Of a DNA stretch of 64,000 bases, positions 34,315-43,905 are shown piece by piece. Source of the stretch: an uncultured Flavobacteriaceae bacterium (GTDB lineage: Bacteria > Bacteroidota > Bacteroidia > Flavobacteriales > Flavobacteriaceae); the NCBI GenBank assembly GCA_947502635.1, contig CANNAN010000003.1:372001-436000 (forward strand), read 5' to 3'. Under the pieces are notes generated by a model. It saw only the letters and a program-made list of their open reading frames with translations, ran no database searches and had not been told where the DNA came from. Position numbers and translations under genes: made by a program. Position 1 is the first letter of the stretch; every line of letters starts with the position of its first letter.

Positions 34315-36501
34315 ATGTCAACATTAAGATTTCATGCTATCAAAGAATCTCTTGCTTATAAGCCAGTCACTATAGAGGAAAAAGAACGTAGATCAGACCT
34401 GTTTGGAAAACATGTGTTTAATGAAAACACCATGCGTCAATATTTAACAAAAGATGCTTTTAAGGGAGTTATGAATGCTGTTCAATATGGCAAAAAGATA
34501 GATAGAAGTATCGCAGATCAAGTGGCATCTTCTATGAAAGATTGGGCATTATCAAAAGGAGTTACTCATTATACACACTGGTTTCAACCATTAACAGGTG
34601 CTACGGCAGAAAAACATGATGCATTTTTTGAAACCATTGGTAATGGTATGGCTATAGAAAAATTTGGAGGAAGCCAATTAGTACAGCAAGAACCAGATGC
34701 TTCTAGTTTTCCAAGTGGCGGTATTAGAAATACCTTTGAAGCTCGAGGTTATACTGCTTGGGATCCTACATCTCCAGCTTTTATATATGGAACAACTTTA
34801 TGTATTCCAACTATTTTTGTGGCTTACACTGGAGAAGCATTAGATTATAAGACACCTTTGCTGCGTGCACTACATGCTGTGGATGATGCGGCAACAGCTA
34901 TTTGTAAATATTTTGATAAAAACGTTAAGAAAGTATCCTCCTCTTTAGGTTGGGAGCAAGAATACTTTTTAATTGATAAAATGTTGGCTGCAAGTCGTCC
35001 AGATATTTCATTAACAGGTAGAACATTATTAGGACACTCACCTGCAAAAGGACAACAACTAGATGATCATTATTTTGGAGCCATTCCTGGTAGAGCATTG
35101 AATTTTATGCGTGAATTGGAAACAGAATGTATGTTATTAGGCATTCCTGTAAAAACACGACATAACGAAGTGGCACCAAATCAGTTTGAATTAGCTCCAA
35201 TTTACGAAGAAGCTAATTTGGCGGTCGATCATAACTCACTTTTAATGGATATTATGGGACGTGTAGCCTCACGTCATAATTTTAAAGTGCTATTACATGA
35301 AAAACCATTTGAAGGCATCAATGGTTCTGGTAAGCATAACAATTGGTCTTTGTCTACAGATACAGGTATCAATTTACTAGGGCCAGGGAAAACCCCAATG
35401 AGTAATCTCCAGTTTTTAACATTTTTCATTAATACGATTAAAGCGGTTCATGAACATGAAGCACTATTAAGAGCAGCAATTGCGTCGGCTAGTAATGATC
35501 ACAGGCTTGGAGCTAATGAGGCACCGCCAGCTATAATTTCGGTATTTATAGGAGAACAATTAACAAAAGTTTTAGAAGAGTTAGAAGGTGTCACTAAAGG
35601 AAAATTATCGCCTCAGGAAAAAACAGAGCTTAAACTCAATGTCGTTGGCAAAATTCCTGATGTTTTATTAGATAATACCGATAGAAACAGAACCTCTCCT
35701 TTTGCATTTACGGGGAATAAATTTGAGTTTAGAGCGGTCGGTTCTACAGCAAATTGTGGCAACCCTATGACGATTTTAAATACCATAGTGGCGAAGCAAT
35801 TAAAAGATTTTAAAATTGAAGTTGATAAATTAATCGATAAGAAAGATTTAAAGAAAGATGAGGCTATTTTTAATGTGTTGAGAGAATATATTAAATCTAC
35901 TAAGAACATTTTGTTTGAAGGTAATGGATATGGAAAAGAATGGGAAGAGGAAGCTAAGAAAAGAGGTTTAAGTAATAATAAAACAACACCAGAAGCTTTA
36001 AAAGCTAAAGTGTCAAAAGAAACCATAGCATTATTTGAAGAAATGAATGTTATGAGTAAAATTGAAGCAGAGGCACGTTACGAAATCGAGGTTGAAGCTT
36101 ACATTATGCACATTCAAATTGAAAGTCGTGTATTGGGTGATATTGCTCGTAATCATATAGTGCCAACAGCTGTAAAGTATCAAAATATTTTAATAGAAAA
36201 TGTTAGAGGATTAAAAGAAATATTTGACAAAAAATTTAATTCAGTTTCAAAAGAACAAATTAATCTAATTGAAGAAATTTCTAGTCATATAGAAGGTATC
36301 AATGTGAATGTCACAAAAATGATAAACGAACGTAAAAAAGCAAATGCCATTGAAGATATTGAGAAGAAATCATTAGCATATTGTAATAATGTAAAGCCAT
36401 TGTTTGATGATATTCGGTACCATTGTGATAAGTTAGAATTGTTGGTTGACGATGAGATTTGGCCATTAACAAAATATCGCGAATTATTATTTACAAGATA
36501 G
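34315..36501 (+). CDS. glnN: glutamine synthetase type III
   Basis: 728 aa, the size of GSIII (GlnN), a dodecameric form common in Bacteroidota. It contains the GSIII signatures FGSQLVQQEPDASSFPSGG-type block, WEQEYFLID (metal-binding Glu), VKTRHNEVAPNQFELAP, HEKPFEGINGSGKHNNWS and NRTSPFAFTGNKFEFRAVGS. It assimilates ammonia into glutamine in the cytoplasm. A -7 box TATTTTTG (34264-34271) lies about 45 bp before the ATG. It is divergent from the GSII-like gene. Confidence 0.95.
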   Translation: MSTLRFHAIKESLAYKPVTIEEKERRSDLFGKHVFNENTMRQYLTKDAFKGVMNAVQYGKKIDRSIADQVASSMKDWALSKGVTHYTHWFQPLTGATAEKHDAFFETIGNGMAIEKFGGSQLVQQEPDASSFPSGGIRNTFEARGYTAWDPTSPAFIYGTTLCIPTIFVAYTGEALDYKTPLLRALHAVDDAATAICKYFDKNVKKVSSSLGWEQEYFLIDKMLAASRPDISLTGRTLLGHSPAKGQQLDDHYFGAIPGRALNFMRELETECMLLGIPVKTRHNEVAPNQFELAPIYEEANLAVDHNSLLMDIMGRVASRHNFKVLLHEKPFEGINGSGKHNNWSLSTDTGINLLGPGKTPMSNLQFLTFFINTIKAVHEHEALLRAAIASASNDHRLGANEAPPAIISVFIGEQLTKVLEELEGVTKGKLSPQEKTELKLNVVGKIPDVLLDNTDRNRTSPFAFTGNKFEFRAVGSTANCGNPMTILNTIVAKQLKDFKIEVDKLIDKKDLKKDEAIFNVLREYIKSTKNILFEGNGYGKEWEEEAKKRGLSNNKTTPEALKAKVSKETIALFEEMNVMSKIEAEARYEIEVEAYIMHIQIESRVLGDIARNHIVPTAVKYQNILIENVRGLKEIFDKKFNSVSKEQINLIEEISSHIEGINVNVTKMINERKKANAIEDIEKKSLAYCNNVKPLFDDIRYHCDKLELLVDDEIWPLTKYRELLFTR

Positions 36502-36583
36502 TTATCAAAAGTTATGAAATCCTGTTGTAAAAAATGGTTTTTTTTAAAATCAAAAAATTAAATTTGCACCACAATAAAATATT

Positions 36584-37762
36584 ATGAGTCAAGAAGTTTC
36601 TAAACGATACGCACAACGTGGGGTTTCCGCATCCAAAGAAGATGTGCATAATGCAATAAAGAATATAGATAAAGGATTATTTCCTAAAGCATTTTGTAAA
36701 ATAGTACCAGATTATTTAACGAATGATGATGATTATTGTTTGATTATGCATGCAGATGGGGCAGGAACAAAGTCGTCCTTGGCTTATATGTATTGGAAAG
36801 AAACAGGCGATATCTCGGTTTGGAAAGGGATTGCCCAAGATGCATTAATAATGAATATTGATGATTTATTATGCGTTGGTGCTACCAATAATATTATGTT
36901 GTCTTCAACCATTGGAAGAAATAAGAATTTAATTCCAGGAGAAGTGCTTTCTGCCATTATTAATGGTACAGAGGAATTACTTGAAGACTTAAAATCGTTT
37001 GGCGTAACAATTCATTCTACAGGTGGAGAAACTGCGGATGTTGGTGATTTAGTAAGAACAATTATTGTAGATTCTACAGTAACAGCGAGAATGAAACGAG
37101 AAGATGTTATCGATAATGCTAACATTAAAGCTGGTGATGTTATAGTTGGTTTAGAATCGTTTGGAAAAGCCACTTACGAGAAAGCATATAATGGTGGTAT
37201 GGGGAGTAATGGCTTAACATCTGCGAGACATGATGTTTTTAGCAAGTATTTAGCAGAAAAATACCCTGAAAGTTTTGATGCGTCTGTTCCTGAAGATTTA
37301 GTATACTCTGGAGGAGTAAAACTAACAGATGCTGTTGAAGATTCTCCTATTGATGCAGGTAAATTAGTGTTATCCCCAACCAGAACATACGCACCAATTA
37401 TTAAAAAAATATTATCAGAATACACTAGTGAAACGATTCATGGTATGGTTCATTGTAGTGGAGGTGCTCAAACTAAAATCCTTCATTTTGTAGATGAGTT
37501 TCATATCATAAAAGATAATATGTTTCCAATTCCACCATTGTTTAAACTTATTCAAAAACAATCTAAAACCGATTGGAAGGAAATGTATCAGGTTTTTAAT
37601 TGTGGACATAGAATGGAATTATATGTAACTCCAGAAGTTGCAGAAAATATTATAGCTATTTCTAAATCTTTTAATGTTGATGCTAAAGTAATTGGTAGGA
37701 TAGAGACTTCAAAAACTAAAAAACTGACAATAAAATCTGAGTTTGGAGAGTTTAATTACTAA
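36584..37762 (+). CDS. purM: phosphoribosylformylglycinamidine cyclo-ligase (AIR synthase)
   Basis: 392 aa. It catalyses ATP-dependent closure of FGAM to AIR in purine synthesis. The PurM ATP-binding half holds HADGAGTKSSLAYMYW, DALIMNIDDLLCVGA and HSTGGETADVGDLVRT; the C-terminal half holds GMVHCSGGAQTKIL and IPPLFKLIQ, then VFNCGHRMELYV. This is the Bacteroidota variant, longer than E. coli PurM. A -7 box TAAATTTG (36559-36566) precedes the ATG by 17 bp. It is 82 bp after glnN but probably has its own promoter. Confidence 0.93.
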   Translation: MSQEVSKRYAQRGVSASKEDVHNAIKNIDKGLFPKAFCKIVPDYLTNDDDYCLIMHADGAGTKSSLAYMYWKETGDISVWKGIAQDALIMNIDDLLCVGATNNIMLSSTIGRNKNLIPGEVLSAIINGTEELLEDLKSFGVTIHSTGGETADVGDLVRTIIVDSTVTARMKREDVIDNANIKAGDVIVGLESFGKATYEKAYNGGMGSNGLTSARHDVFSKYLAEKYPESFDASVPEDLVYSGGVKLTDAVEDSPIDAGKLVLSPTRTYAPIIKKILSEYTSETIHGMVHCSGGAQTKILHFVDEFHIIKDNMFPIPPLFKLIQKQSKTDWKEMYQVFNCGHRMELYVTPEVAENIIAISKSFNVDAKVIGRIETSKTKKLTIKSEFGEFNY

Positions 37763-37840
37763 AACCTACTTAATATGTTGTAAATGGAATAATTATTGAT
37801 AGGTGGTTTTAATATGTATAATCAACCTAGTTATTAAATT

Positions 37841-38800
37841 ATGAAAAATGTATTATTAATCCCTCTTTTTTTCTTTTTTCAATTAATTTCTGCACAACCA
37901 GATTCTCTTTTTTTTCAAAAAAAAAATAAGAAAAAAGAAGGTCCGCAGTGGATTCAAAAAAATAAGGCTAGCGTAGATGTTAGTCAAGTGGCATTTGCTA
38001 ACTGGAATTCTGGTGGTAGTAATTCAATATCTGGTCTTTTAGGAGTTCAGTCTTCTGCTAATTATAGAGATAAATTTTTTGCTTGGAGAAATGATGTTTC
38101 TCTCCGTTATGGAATAAATAAACAGCAAGCAAGAGAGTTAAGAAAAACAGACGATTTATTTGAAATCACTTCAAACCTAGGGTATCAACCTAATAAAGAA
38201 TCAAACTGGTTTTATTCAGCAAGACTTAATTTTAAAACTCAGCTTACCAATGGTTATAAATACCCCAATAAAGAAACTCCAATTTCTAGACTACTAGCTC
38301 CTGGGTATTTGTTTTTTGGTGGTGGTATGGAATATGGAAAAGACATTGAGGAATTATCGTTTTATTTTTCCCCAATAACATTAAAAGCAACCTTTGTATT
38401 AGATGAAGATTTAGCTAATGCTGGTTCATTTGGGGTAACTCCCGCAGTATTAGATGCAGACGGAAATGTTATTACCCCAGGTGATCATTTAAGAGAAGAG
38501 GTTGGTATTTTGATAACCAATAGTTATAAAATAGAAGTAGCAGAGAACATAGACATGAAGCATGTTGTGAGTTTGTATTCCGATTATGTGAATAATTTTG
38601 GAAATGTCGATTTAGATTGGAGAATCGATTTCAATTTCAAAGTTAATAGCTTTATAAGAGCTACTTTTGGTTCTCATTTAAAATATGATGATGATGTAAA
38701 AACGAAAGAACCTTCAGATGTTGAAGGTGAGTTTGATGAAGCTGGTGCTAAGATACAGTGGAAACAGATTTTGGGTGTTGGATTTGCTGTCGATTTTTAA
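37841..38800 (+). CDS. DUF3078 secreted/outer-membrane protein
   Basis: 319 aa with a signal peptide (LLIPLFFFFQLISAQ). The DUF3078 core begins with VSQVAFANWNSGGSNSISGLLGVQ, then RDKFFAWRNDVSLRYGI. Regular amphipathic beta-strands with aromatic girdles suggest an outer-membrane beta-barrel (FYFSPITLKATFVL, WRIDFNFKVNSF). It ends in a strand with a terminal Phe (VGFAVDF), as is usual for barrels inserted by BAM. Function unknown. Confidence 0.85.
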   Translation: MKNVLLIPLFFFFQLISAQPDSLFFQKKNKKKEGPQWIQKNKASVDVSQVAFANWNSGGSNSISGLLGVQSSANYRDKFFAWRNDVSLRYGINKQQARELRKTDDLFEITSNLGYQPNKESNWFYSARLNFKTQLTNGYKYPNKETPISRLLAPGYLFFGGGMEYGKDIEELSFYFSPITLKATFVLDEDLANAGSFGVTPAVLDADGNVITPGDHLREEVGILITNSYKIEVAENIDMKHVVSLYSDYVNNFGNVDLDWRIDFNFKVNSFIRATFGSHLKYDDDVKTKEPSDVEGEFDEAGAKIQWKQILGVGFAVDF

Positions 38801-38984
38801 AATAACCTTCCTTTTTTTATTTCAAAAATTTGTTAACTTTTTAATGTTGATAAATATTCAAAATATTGAAAATCAATATTTTGAATGGTTTTACTTGTGC
38901 CCTTTATGATTTTTATCATATTTTAAGTTGTACACTTTCAGTTTATTTATGCTTTAATTAAATAATCCAAAATACAACTTACTA

Positions 38985-41540
38985 ATGAATGATAATGTGA
39001 CAAAAACTTCACTAAAAACGTACACACAAGACCAGGCCTTTAATGCATCATTAAAATATTTTAAAAATGACGATTTAGCAGCTCGCGTTTGGTTAAATAA
39101 ATATGCACTTAAAGATTCTCAGGGAAATATTTATGAGTTAACTCCAAATGATATGCATCTTCGAATTGCTAATGAATTAGCAAGAATTGAAAAAAAATAT
39201 GCAAATCCATTATCTACAGATGATATTTTTAATTTAATTAAAGATTTTAAATATATAGTGCCACAAGGTAGTCCTATGGCAGGCATAGGAAATCCATTTC
39301 AAATAGCATCACTTTCTAATTGTTTTGTAATTGGAAACTCGGGAGAATCAGATTCATATGGAGGTATTATGAAAATTGATCAGGAGCAGGTTCAGCTCAT
39401 GAAACGTAGAGGAGGTGTAGGACATGATTTGTCTCATATTCGTCCAAAAGGTTCTTCGGTTAAGAATTCAGCATTAACTTCTACAGGTATTGTTCCTTTT
39501 ATGGAACGCTATTCTAATTCTACCAGAGAAGTTGCACAAGATGGAAGACGTGGCGCATTGATGCTATCGGTATCCATTAATCATCCAGATTCAGAAGATT
39601 TTATCGATGCAAAATTAGAACAGGGTAAAGTTACAGGAGCCAATGTATCGGTTAGAATGGATAATGATTTTATGAAAGCTGTAAAAAATAGTACTGACTA
39701 TATTCAGAAATACCCAATATATTGTAAAAATCCTAAAGTATCTAAAACTATTAAGGCAAACGATTTATGGAAAAAAATTGTTCATAATGCGTGGAAATCT
39801 GCCGAACCTGGCATCTTGTTTTGGGACACAATTATAAAGGAATCCATTCCAGATTGTTATGCCGATTTGGGTTATAAAACAGTATCTACAAATCCATGTG
39901 GAGAAATTCCTTTGTGTCCTTATGATTCTTGTAGACTTATAGCTATTAATCTGTTTTCTTATGTCGAAAACCCTTTTACAAAACATGCTAAGTTTGATTT
40001 TGCTTTATTCAAAAAACATATTGTAGCGGCGCAACGTATCATGGATGATATTATTGATTTAGAGTTAGAAAAAATTGATACAATTTTACAGAAAATTGAT
40101 GCAGATCCAGAGTTGGATGAGGTGAAAGCGACCGAACGTAATTTATGGATTAATATAAAACGAAAAGCAGAAGAAGGGCGCAGAACAGGAATTGGTATTA
40201 CGGCAGAAGGGGATATGTTAGCAGCATTGGGTATTCAATATGGTAGTGAAGCAGGGAATGCTTTTTCTTTGGAGGTACACAAAACAATAGCCATAGAAGC
40301 CTATAGAGCATCGGTACATTTAGCAAAAGAACGTGGTGCCTTTGCTATTTTTGATTCTGAACGTGAAAAGAATAATCCATTTATACAACGTTTAAAAGAA
40401 GCAGATAGTAAGTTGTATTATGAAATGTTAGAATACGGTAGAAGAAATATTGCTTTACTTACTATAGCTCCAACTGGTACAACGAGTTTAATGACACAAA
40501 CAACATCAGGTATTGAGCCTGTATTTTTACCCGTTTATAAACGTAGAAGGAAAGTAAATCCGAATGATAAAGACGTGCGTATAGACTTTGTTGATGAAGT
40601 TGGTGATTCCTGGGAAGAATATGTTGTTTTTCATCATAGATTTAAACAATGGATGGAAGTAAACGGTATTGATGCCTCTAAAAACTTCTCTCAAGAGGCG
40701 ATAAATGATTTAATAAAGCAATCACCATACTATAAAGCTACTTCAAATGATGTGGATTGGTTAAGTAAAGTGAGTATGCAAGGAGCGATTCAAAAATGGG
40801 TAGACCATTCCATAAGTGTAACTATTAATCTCCCCAATGATGTTTCTGAAGATTTAGTAGGCGAATTATATTTAAAAGCATGGGAGGTAGGTTGTAAAGG
40901 AGTTACTGTTTATAGAGATGGTTCTCGTTCAGGCGTTTTAGTTTCTAATGATGATAAAAAAGAGAAAACGTCTAAAGATTTGTTAACGCCTTTTCCTGTA
41001 AAGCGTCCACAGGTATTGGAAGCTGATGTGGTTCGTTTTCAGAATAATAAAGAAAAATGGATTGCTTTTATTGGTATCATTGAAGAGAAACCTTATGAGA
41101 TTTTTACAGGCTTAACAGATGATGAAGATGGTATTTTAATTCCTCGTTGGGTAAACAATGGATTAATAATAAAAAATAGAACAGAAAATGGTTCATCTCG
41201 TTACGATTTTCAATATGAAAATAAAAGAGGCTATAAAACGACAATAGAAGGCTTATCTCATAAATTTAACCCAGAGTTTTGGAACTATGCAAAACTCATA
41301 TCAAGCACACTTCGTCATGGCATGCCTATTGATAAAATTGTAGATTTAATTAATAGTTTACAATTAGATAGCGCGTCTATTAATACATGGAAAAATGGGG
41401 TAGGACGTGCATTAAAACGCTATGTAGCAGATGGGACACAGGTTAAAGGCCATACTTGCGATTCTTGTAAATCTGAAAATTTAATATATCAGGAAGGTTG
41501 TTTGACTTGTAAAGATTGCGGGTCTTCTAAGTGTGGTTAA
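38985..41540 (+). CDS. nrdJ: adenosylcobalamin-dependent ribonucleotide reductase, class II
   Basis: 851 aa. It reduces ribonucleotides using a thiyl radical generated from coenzyme B12, so no radical subunit is needed. Active-site cysteines are visible in ASLSNCFVIG and in STNPCGEIPL. MKRRGGVGHDLSHIRPKG and IAPTGTTSLMTQTTSGIEP are family signatures. The C-terminus is a Cys-rich tail (CDSCKSENL...GCLTCKDCGSSKC) that re-reduces the active site or binds metal. No cobalamin riboswitch is seen in the 184-bp leader. Confidence 0.95.
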   Translation: MNDNVTKTSLKTYTQDQAFNASLKYFKNDDLAARVWLNKYALKDSQGNIYELTPNDMHLRIANELARIEKKYANPLSTDDIFNLIKDFKYIVPQGSPMAGIGNPFQIASLSNCFVIGNSGESDSYGGIMKIDQEQVQLMKRRGGVGHDLSHIRPKGSSVKNSALTSTGIVPFMERYSNSTREVAQDGRRGALMLSVSINHPDSEDFIDAKLEQGKVTGANVSVRMDNDFMKAVKNSTDYIQKYPIYCKNPKVSKTIKANDLWKKIVHNAWKSAEPGILFWDTIIKESIPDCYADLGYKTVSTNPCGEIPLCPYDSCRLIAINLFSYVENPFTKHAKFDFALFKKHIVAAQRIMDDIIDLELEKIDTILQKIDADPELDEVKATERNLWINIKRKAEEGRRTGIGITAEGDMLAALGIQYGSEAGNAFSLEVHKTIAIEAYRASVHLAKERGAFAIFDSEREKNNPFIQRLKEADSKLYYEMLEYGRRNIALLTIAPTGTTSLMTQTTSGIEPVFLPVYKRRRKVNPNDKDVRIDFVDEVGDSWEEYVVFHHRFKQWMEVNGIDASKNFSQEAINDLIKQSPYYKATSNDVDWLSKVSMQGAIQKWVDHSISVTINLPNDVSEDLVGELYLKAWEVGCKGVTVYRDGSRSGVLVSNDDKKEKTSKDLLTPFPVKRPQVLEADVVRFQNNKEKWIAFIGIIEEKPYEIFTGLTDDEDGILIPRWVNNGLIIKNRTENGSSRYDFQYENKRGYKTTIEGLSHKFNPEFWNYAKLISSTLRHGMPIDKIVDLINSLQLDSASINTWKNGVGRALKRYVADGTQVKGHTCDSCKSENLIYQEGCLTCKDCGSSKCG

Positions 41541-41568
41541 TTTTGTTAATGGCTGTAAATAAAAACTA

Positions 41569-41643
41569 ATGTCTGTTCGAGTGCAGTCAAGAACCTTTTA
41601 ATGTATAAGTTTTAAGACATCTCAACTGTGCTCGTCGTGACAT
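41569..41643. repeat. 75-bp inverted-repeat element, TTCGAGTGCAGTCAAGA family
   Basis: ATGTCTGTTCGAGTGCAGTCAAGA is matched, in inverted orientation with several mismatches, by CTCAACTGTGCTCGTCGTGACAT. Similar TCGAGTGCAGTCGAGA palindromes occur widely in Flavobacteria. It lies between the convergent nrdJ and ABC ATPase genes and may end both transcripts. Confidence 0.6.
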
Positions 41644-41665
41644 ATTATTTAAACAACTTTTTTGT

Positions 41666-42328
41666 TTAATACAATGTGTTTATACTTAGGTATTTATAGT
41701 CTTCTAGTTCTTTTATAGTGTCAATTAATTTAGTGCAACCATTTTTTAAAAGATAAATAGTGCCTGAAACATCAATGATATGTTCATACATATGATCTGT
41801 AATTATAATAGCTTTATGCTGTTTTTCTATGGAAATTATCTCTTTTATTTTTTCAATATGTAAAGGCGCTACATGAGAAAAAGGTTCATCCAGCAATAGT
41901 ATTTTTCGATTGCTTTTCAAAATAATATAAGTTTCCACTAAACGACATTCACCGCCAGATAGTTTATTGAAATAGAAGTCTTTGTATGGTTTAAAAGACT
42001 CAAAATCACTAATAAAGTCATCCCATGAAACATTAAAAAGCTTGAAAGCCGTTTTTAACTTCATCCGATCAGGGATAAAATTATATTGAGGTAAATAGCC
42101 AACTAATTTTGTTTGGTATAAAGGTTTTAGAATAGGTTTATTATCTATACGTACAAGTTTGTATTTAGACTTTAAATTACCAAATGCAATGTTTAATAAA
42201 CAACTCTTTCCGCAACCATTACTTCCTAATATTCCAGTTACTTTCCCTGTTTCTGCTTTTAGATAAACGCCATTTAAGATCCGTTTATTATTAAAATAAA
42301 GCTCAACATTATCAATTTCAATAATCAT
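41666..42328 (-). CDS. ABC transporter ATP-binding protein
   Basis: 220 aa ATPase. Walker A is GSNGCGKSC (38-46 region), the Q-loop follows in VGYLPQYN, the signature is LSGGE, Walker B is ILLLDEP and the H-loop is IITDH. It overlaps by 4 bp with the upstream 96-aa membrane protein gene, so the two are coupled. No full-length permease lies nearby, so the substrate is unknown. Confidence 0.88.
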   Translation of the reverse strand: MIIEIDNVELYFNNKRILNGVYLKAETGKVTGILGSNGCGKSCLLNIAFGNLKSKYKLVRIDNKPILKPLYQTKLVGYLPQYNFIPDRMKLKTAFKLFNVSWDDFISDFESFKPYKDFYFNKLSGGECRLVETYIILKSNRKILLLDEPFSHVAPLHIEKIKEIISIEKQHKAIIITDHMYEHIIDVSGTIYLLKNGCTKLIDTIKELEDYKYLSINTLY

Positions 42329-42615
42329 GTGAATTCTTTAAGAATTAAAAGAAATGGTGTTGTTATAAATAAATCAATAATAAAGAAAATAAAAAATAAT
42401 TTAAAAGTTGATATGCCTAGATTTTTATATAAAATCAATGTGCGTTTTGCTTTTGTTTCATTAATAAAATACCACAAGAAAAGAGTCAGAAAAAGTTTTA
42501 CTGCAATGACAAGAAAAATTATATTTCCACAAAAAGGTAATAAAACCAGACTTATTACTATAGAGTAAAGCATAAAAGGCTTGTAAAAAACTAATATAGA
42601 GGACAATTTTTGCAT
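42325..42615 (-). CDS. small membrane protein coupled to ABC ATPase
   Basis: 96 aa with about three hydrophobic segments (12-30, 31-50, 68-90) and a central basic loop (NETKAKRTLILYKNLG). The stop overlaps the ATPase start by 4 bp. It is too short for a normal ABC permease and could be a minimal permease subunit that oligomerises. The loop YKNLGISTFKLF resembles the coupling helices of ABC-2-type permeases, but this is weak. Confidence 0.65.
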   Translation of the reverse strand: MQKLSSILVFYKPFMLYSIVISLVLLPFCGNIIFLVIAVKLFLTLFLWYFINETKAKRTLILYKNLGISTFKLFFIFFIIDLFITTPFLLILKEFT

Positions 42616-42685
42616 CGTATTATAAATAACGGTTCAAACTGGTAAATATTTTCAATAACAATCTAATTAGATTGTTATGTAAGTA

Positions 42686-42714
42686 TTGAGAGTTCATAAA
42701 TTATCGTATTTTTG
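42686..42714 (+). promoter_or_regulatory. flavobacterial promoter of prfA
   Basis: TTG (42686-42688), an 18-bp spacer and TATTTTTG (42707-42714) fit the Bacteroidota TTG/TAnnTTTG promoter. The start codon is 21 bp further on, giving a short 5' leader. Confidence 0.65.
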
Positions 42715-42734
42715 GTTCCCAATTAAAAAGGTAG

Positions 42735-43811
42735 ATGTTAGAGAAATTACAAATAGTAAAACAGCGTTTTGATGAGGTTAGTGATTTAATTATTCAACCA
42801 GACATTATTACAGATCAAAAACGTTATGTAGAACTTAATAGAGAATATAAAGACTTGCGAATCCTTATGGAAAAGCGAGCACAATACATAGAACTTACAG
42901 ATAATTTAGAGGAAGCCGAATCTATTATTACCGATGGTAGTGATACAGAAATGGTAGAAATGGCTAAAATGCAATATGATGAGGCTAAAGAAGGCATTCC
43001 TAAATTAGAAGAAGAGATAAAAGTACTTTTAATACCTAAAGACCCAGAAGACGCTAAAAATGCAGTGGTAGAATTACGTGCTGGAACTGGTGGAGATGAA
43101 GCTAGTATTTTTGCAGGTGATTTATTTAGAATGTATACTAAATATTGTGAAGGTAGAGGCTGGCGAGTAGATACCGTAGATTTTAGTGAAGGTACTAATG
43201 GAGGTTTTAAAGAAATTCAGTTTGAAGTTAGTGGGGAAGATGTGTATGGAACTTTAAAATTTGAAGCAGGAGTACACCGTGTACAGCGAGTGCCACAGAC
43301 TGAAACTCAAGGACGTGTACATACAAGTGCGGCAACGGTTATGGTATTTCCAGAAGCAGAAGAGTTTGATGTGGAAATTAACCCAAAAGAAGTCCGTATC
43401 GATTTTTTCTGTTCGTCGGGGCCAGGAGGTCAATCTGTAAACACAACCTATTCGGCGGTGCGTTTAACACATATCCCAACAGGATTGGTCGCACAATGTC
43501 AAGATCAGAAATCTCAACATAAAAATAAAGAGAAAGCCTTTAAAGTATTGCGTTCCCGTTTATACGAAATGGAGTTGGCAAAGAAAAATGAAGAAGACGC
43601 TGCTAAACGTGGTAGTATGGTTTCTTCGGGAGATAGGAGTGCGAAGATTAGAACCTATAATTATCCGCAAGGCCGTGTAACTGATCATAGAATTGGATTA
43701 ACGCTTTATGATTTAAGTAATATTGTAAATGGGGATATTCAAAAAATTATAGATGAATTGATGTTAGCTGAAAATACTGAAAAGTTGAAAGCTAATGATG
43801 ATGTGATTTAA
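42735..43811 (+). CDS. prfA: peptide chain release factor 1
   Basis: 358 aa. It releases peptides at UAA and UAG codons. The catalytic GGQ is in [12 protein letters not shown], where Gln is the methylated residue. The stop-recognition tripeptide region is [14 protein letters not shown], with PQT at the place of the usual PxT motif of RF1. The N-terminal helical domain and the C-terminal [11 protein letters not shown] block are both present. It is full-length. Confidence 0.97.
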   Translation: MLEKLQIVKQRFDEVSDLIIQPDIITDQKRYVELNREYKDLRILMEKRAQYIELTDNLEEAESIITDGSDTEMVEMAKMQYDEAKEGIPKLEEEIKVLLIPKDPEDAKNAVVELRAGTGGDEASIFAGDLFRMYTKYCEGRGWRVDTVDFSEGTNGGFKEIQFEVSGEDVYGTLKFEAGVHRVQRVPQTETQGRVHTSAATVMVFPEAEEFDVEINPKEVRIDFFCSSGPGGQSVNTTYSAVRLTHIPTGLVAQCQDQKSQHKNKEKAFKVLRSRLYEMELAKKNEEDAAKRGSMVSSGDRSAKIRTYNYPQGRVTDHRIGLTLYDLSNIVNGDIQKIIDELMLAENTEKLKANDDVI

Positions 43812-43814
43812 AAC

Positions 43815-43852
43815 TGTCATTCCTGCGAAGGCAGGAATCCACTTTGTAGTGG
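43815..43852. repeat. short double-hairpin intergenic repeat
   Basis: After TGTC, ATTCCTGC-GAAG-GCAGGAAT (43819-43838) is followed at once by CCACT-TTGT-AGTGG (43839-43852). The TGTCATTCCTGCGAAGGCAG start is a widespread bacterial intergenic palindrome. It lies 3 bp after the prfA stop. Confidence 0.65.
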
Positions 43853-43905
43853 TTAAGTTTCAATTAAAAATGTTAAACCTCAATAATTTATTGAGAGGTT
43901 TCTTA

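Noticed and set aside
35613-36026. 137-codon antisense ORF in glnN
   Set aside because: Composition mirrors the coding strand and no motif is seen; a shadow.
38801-38984. Cobalamin riboswitch before nrdJ
   Set aside because: No B12-box-like sequence or multi-stem structure is visible in the short AT-rich leader.
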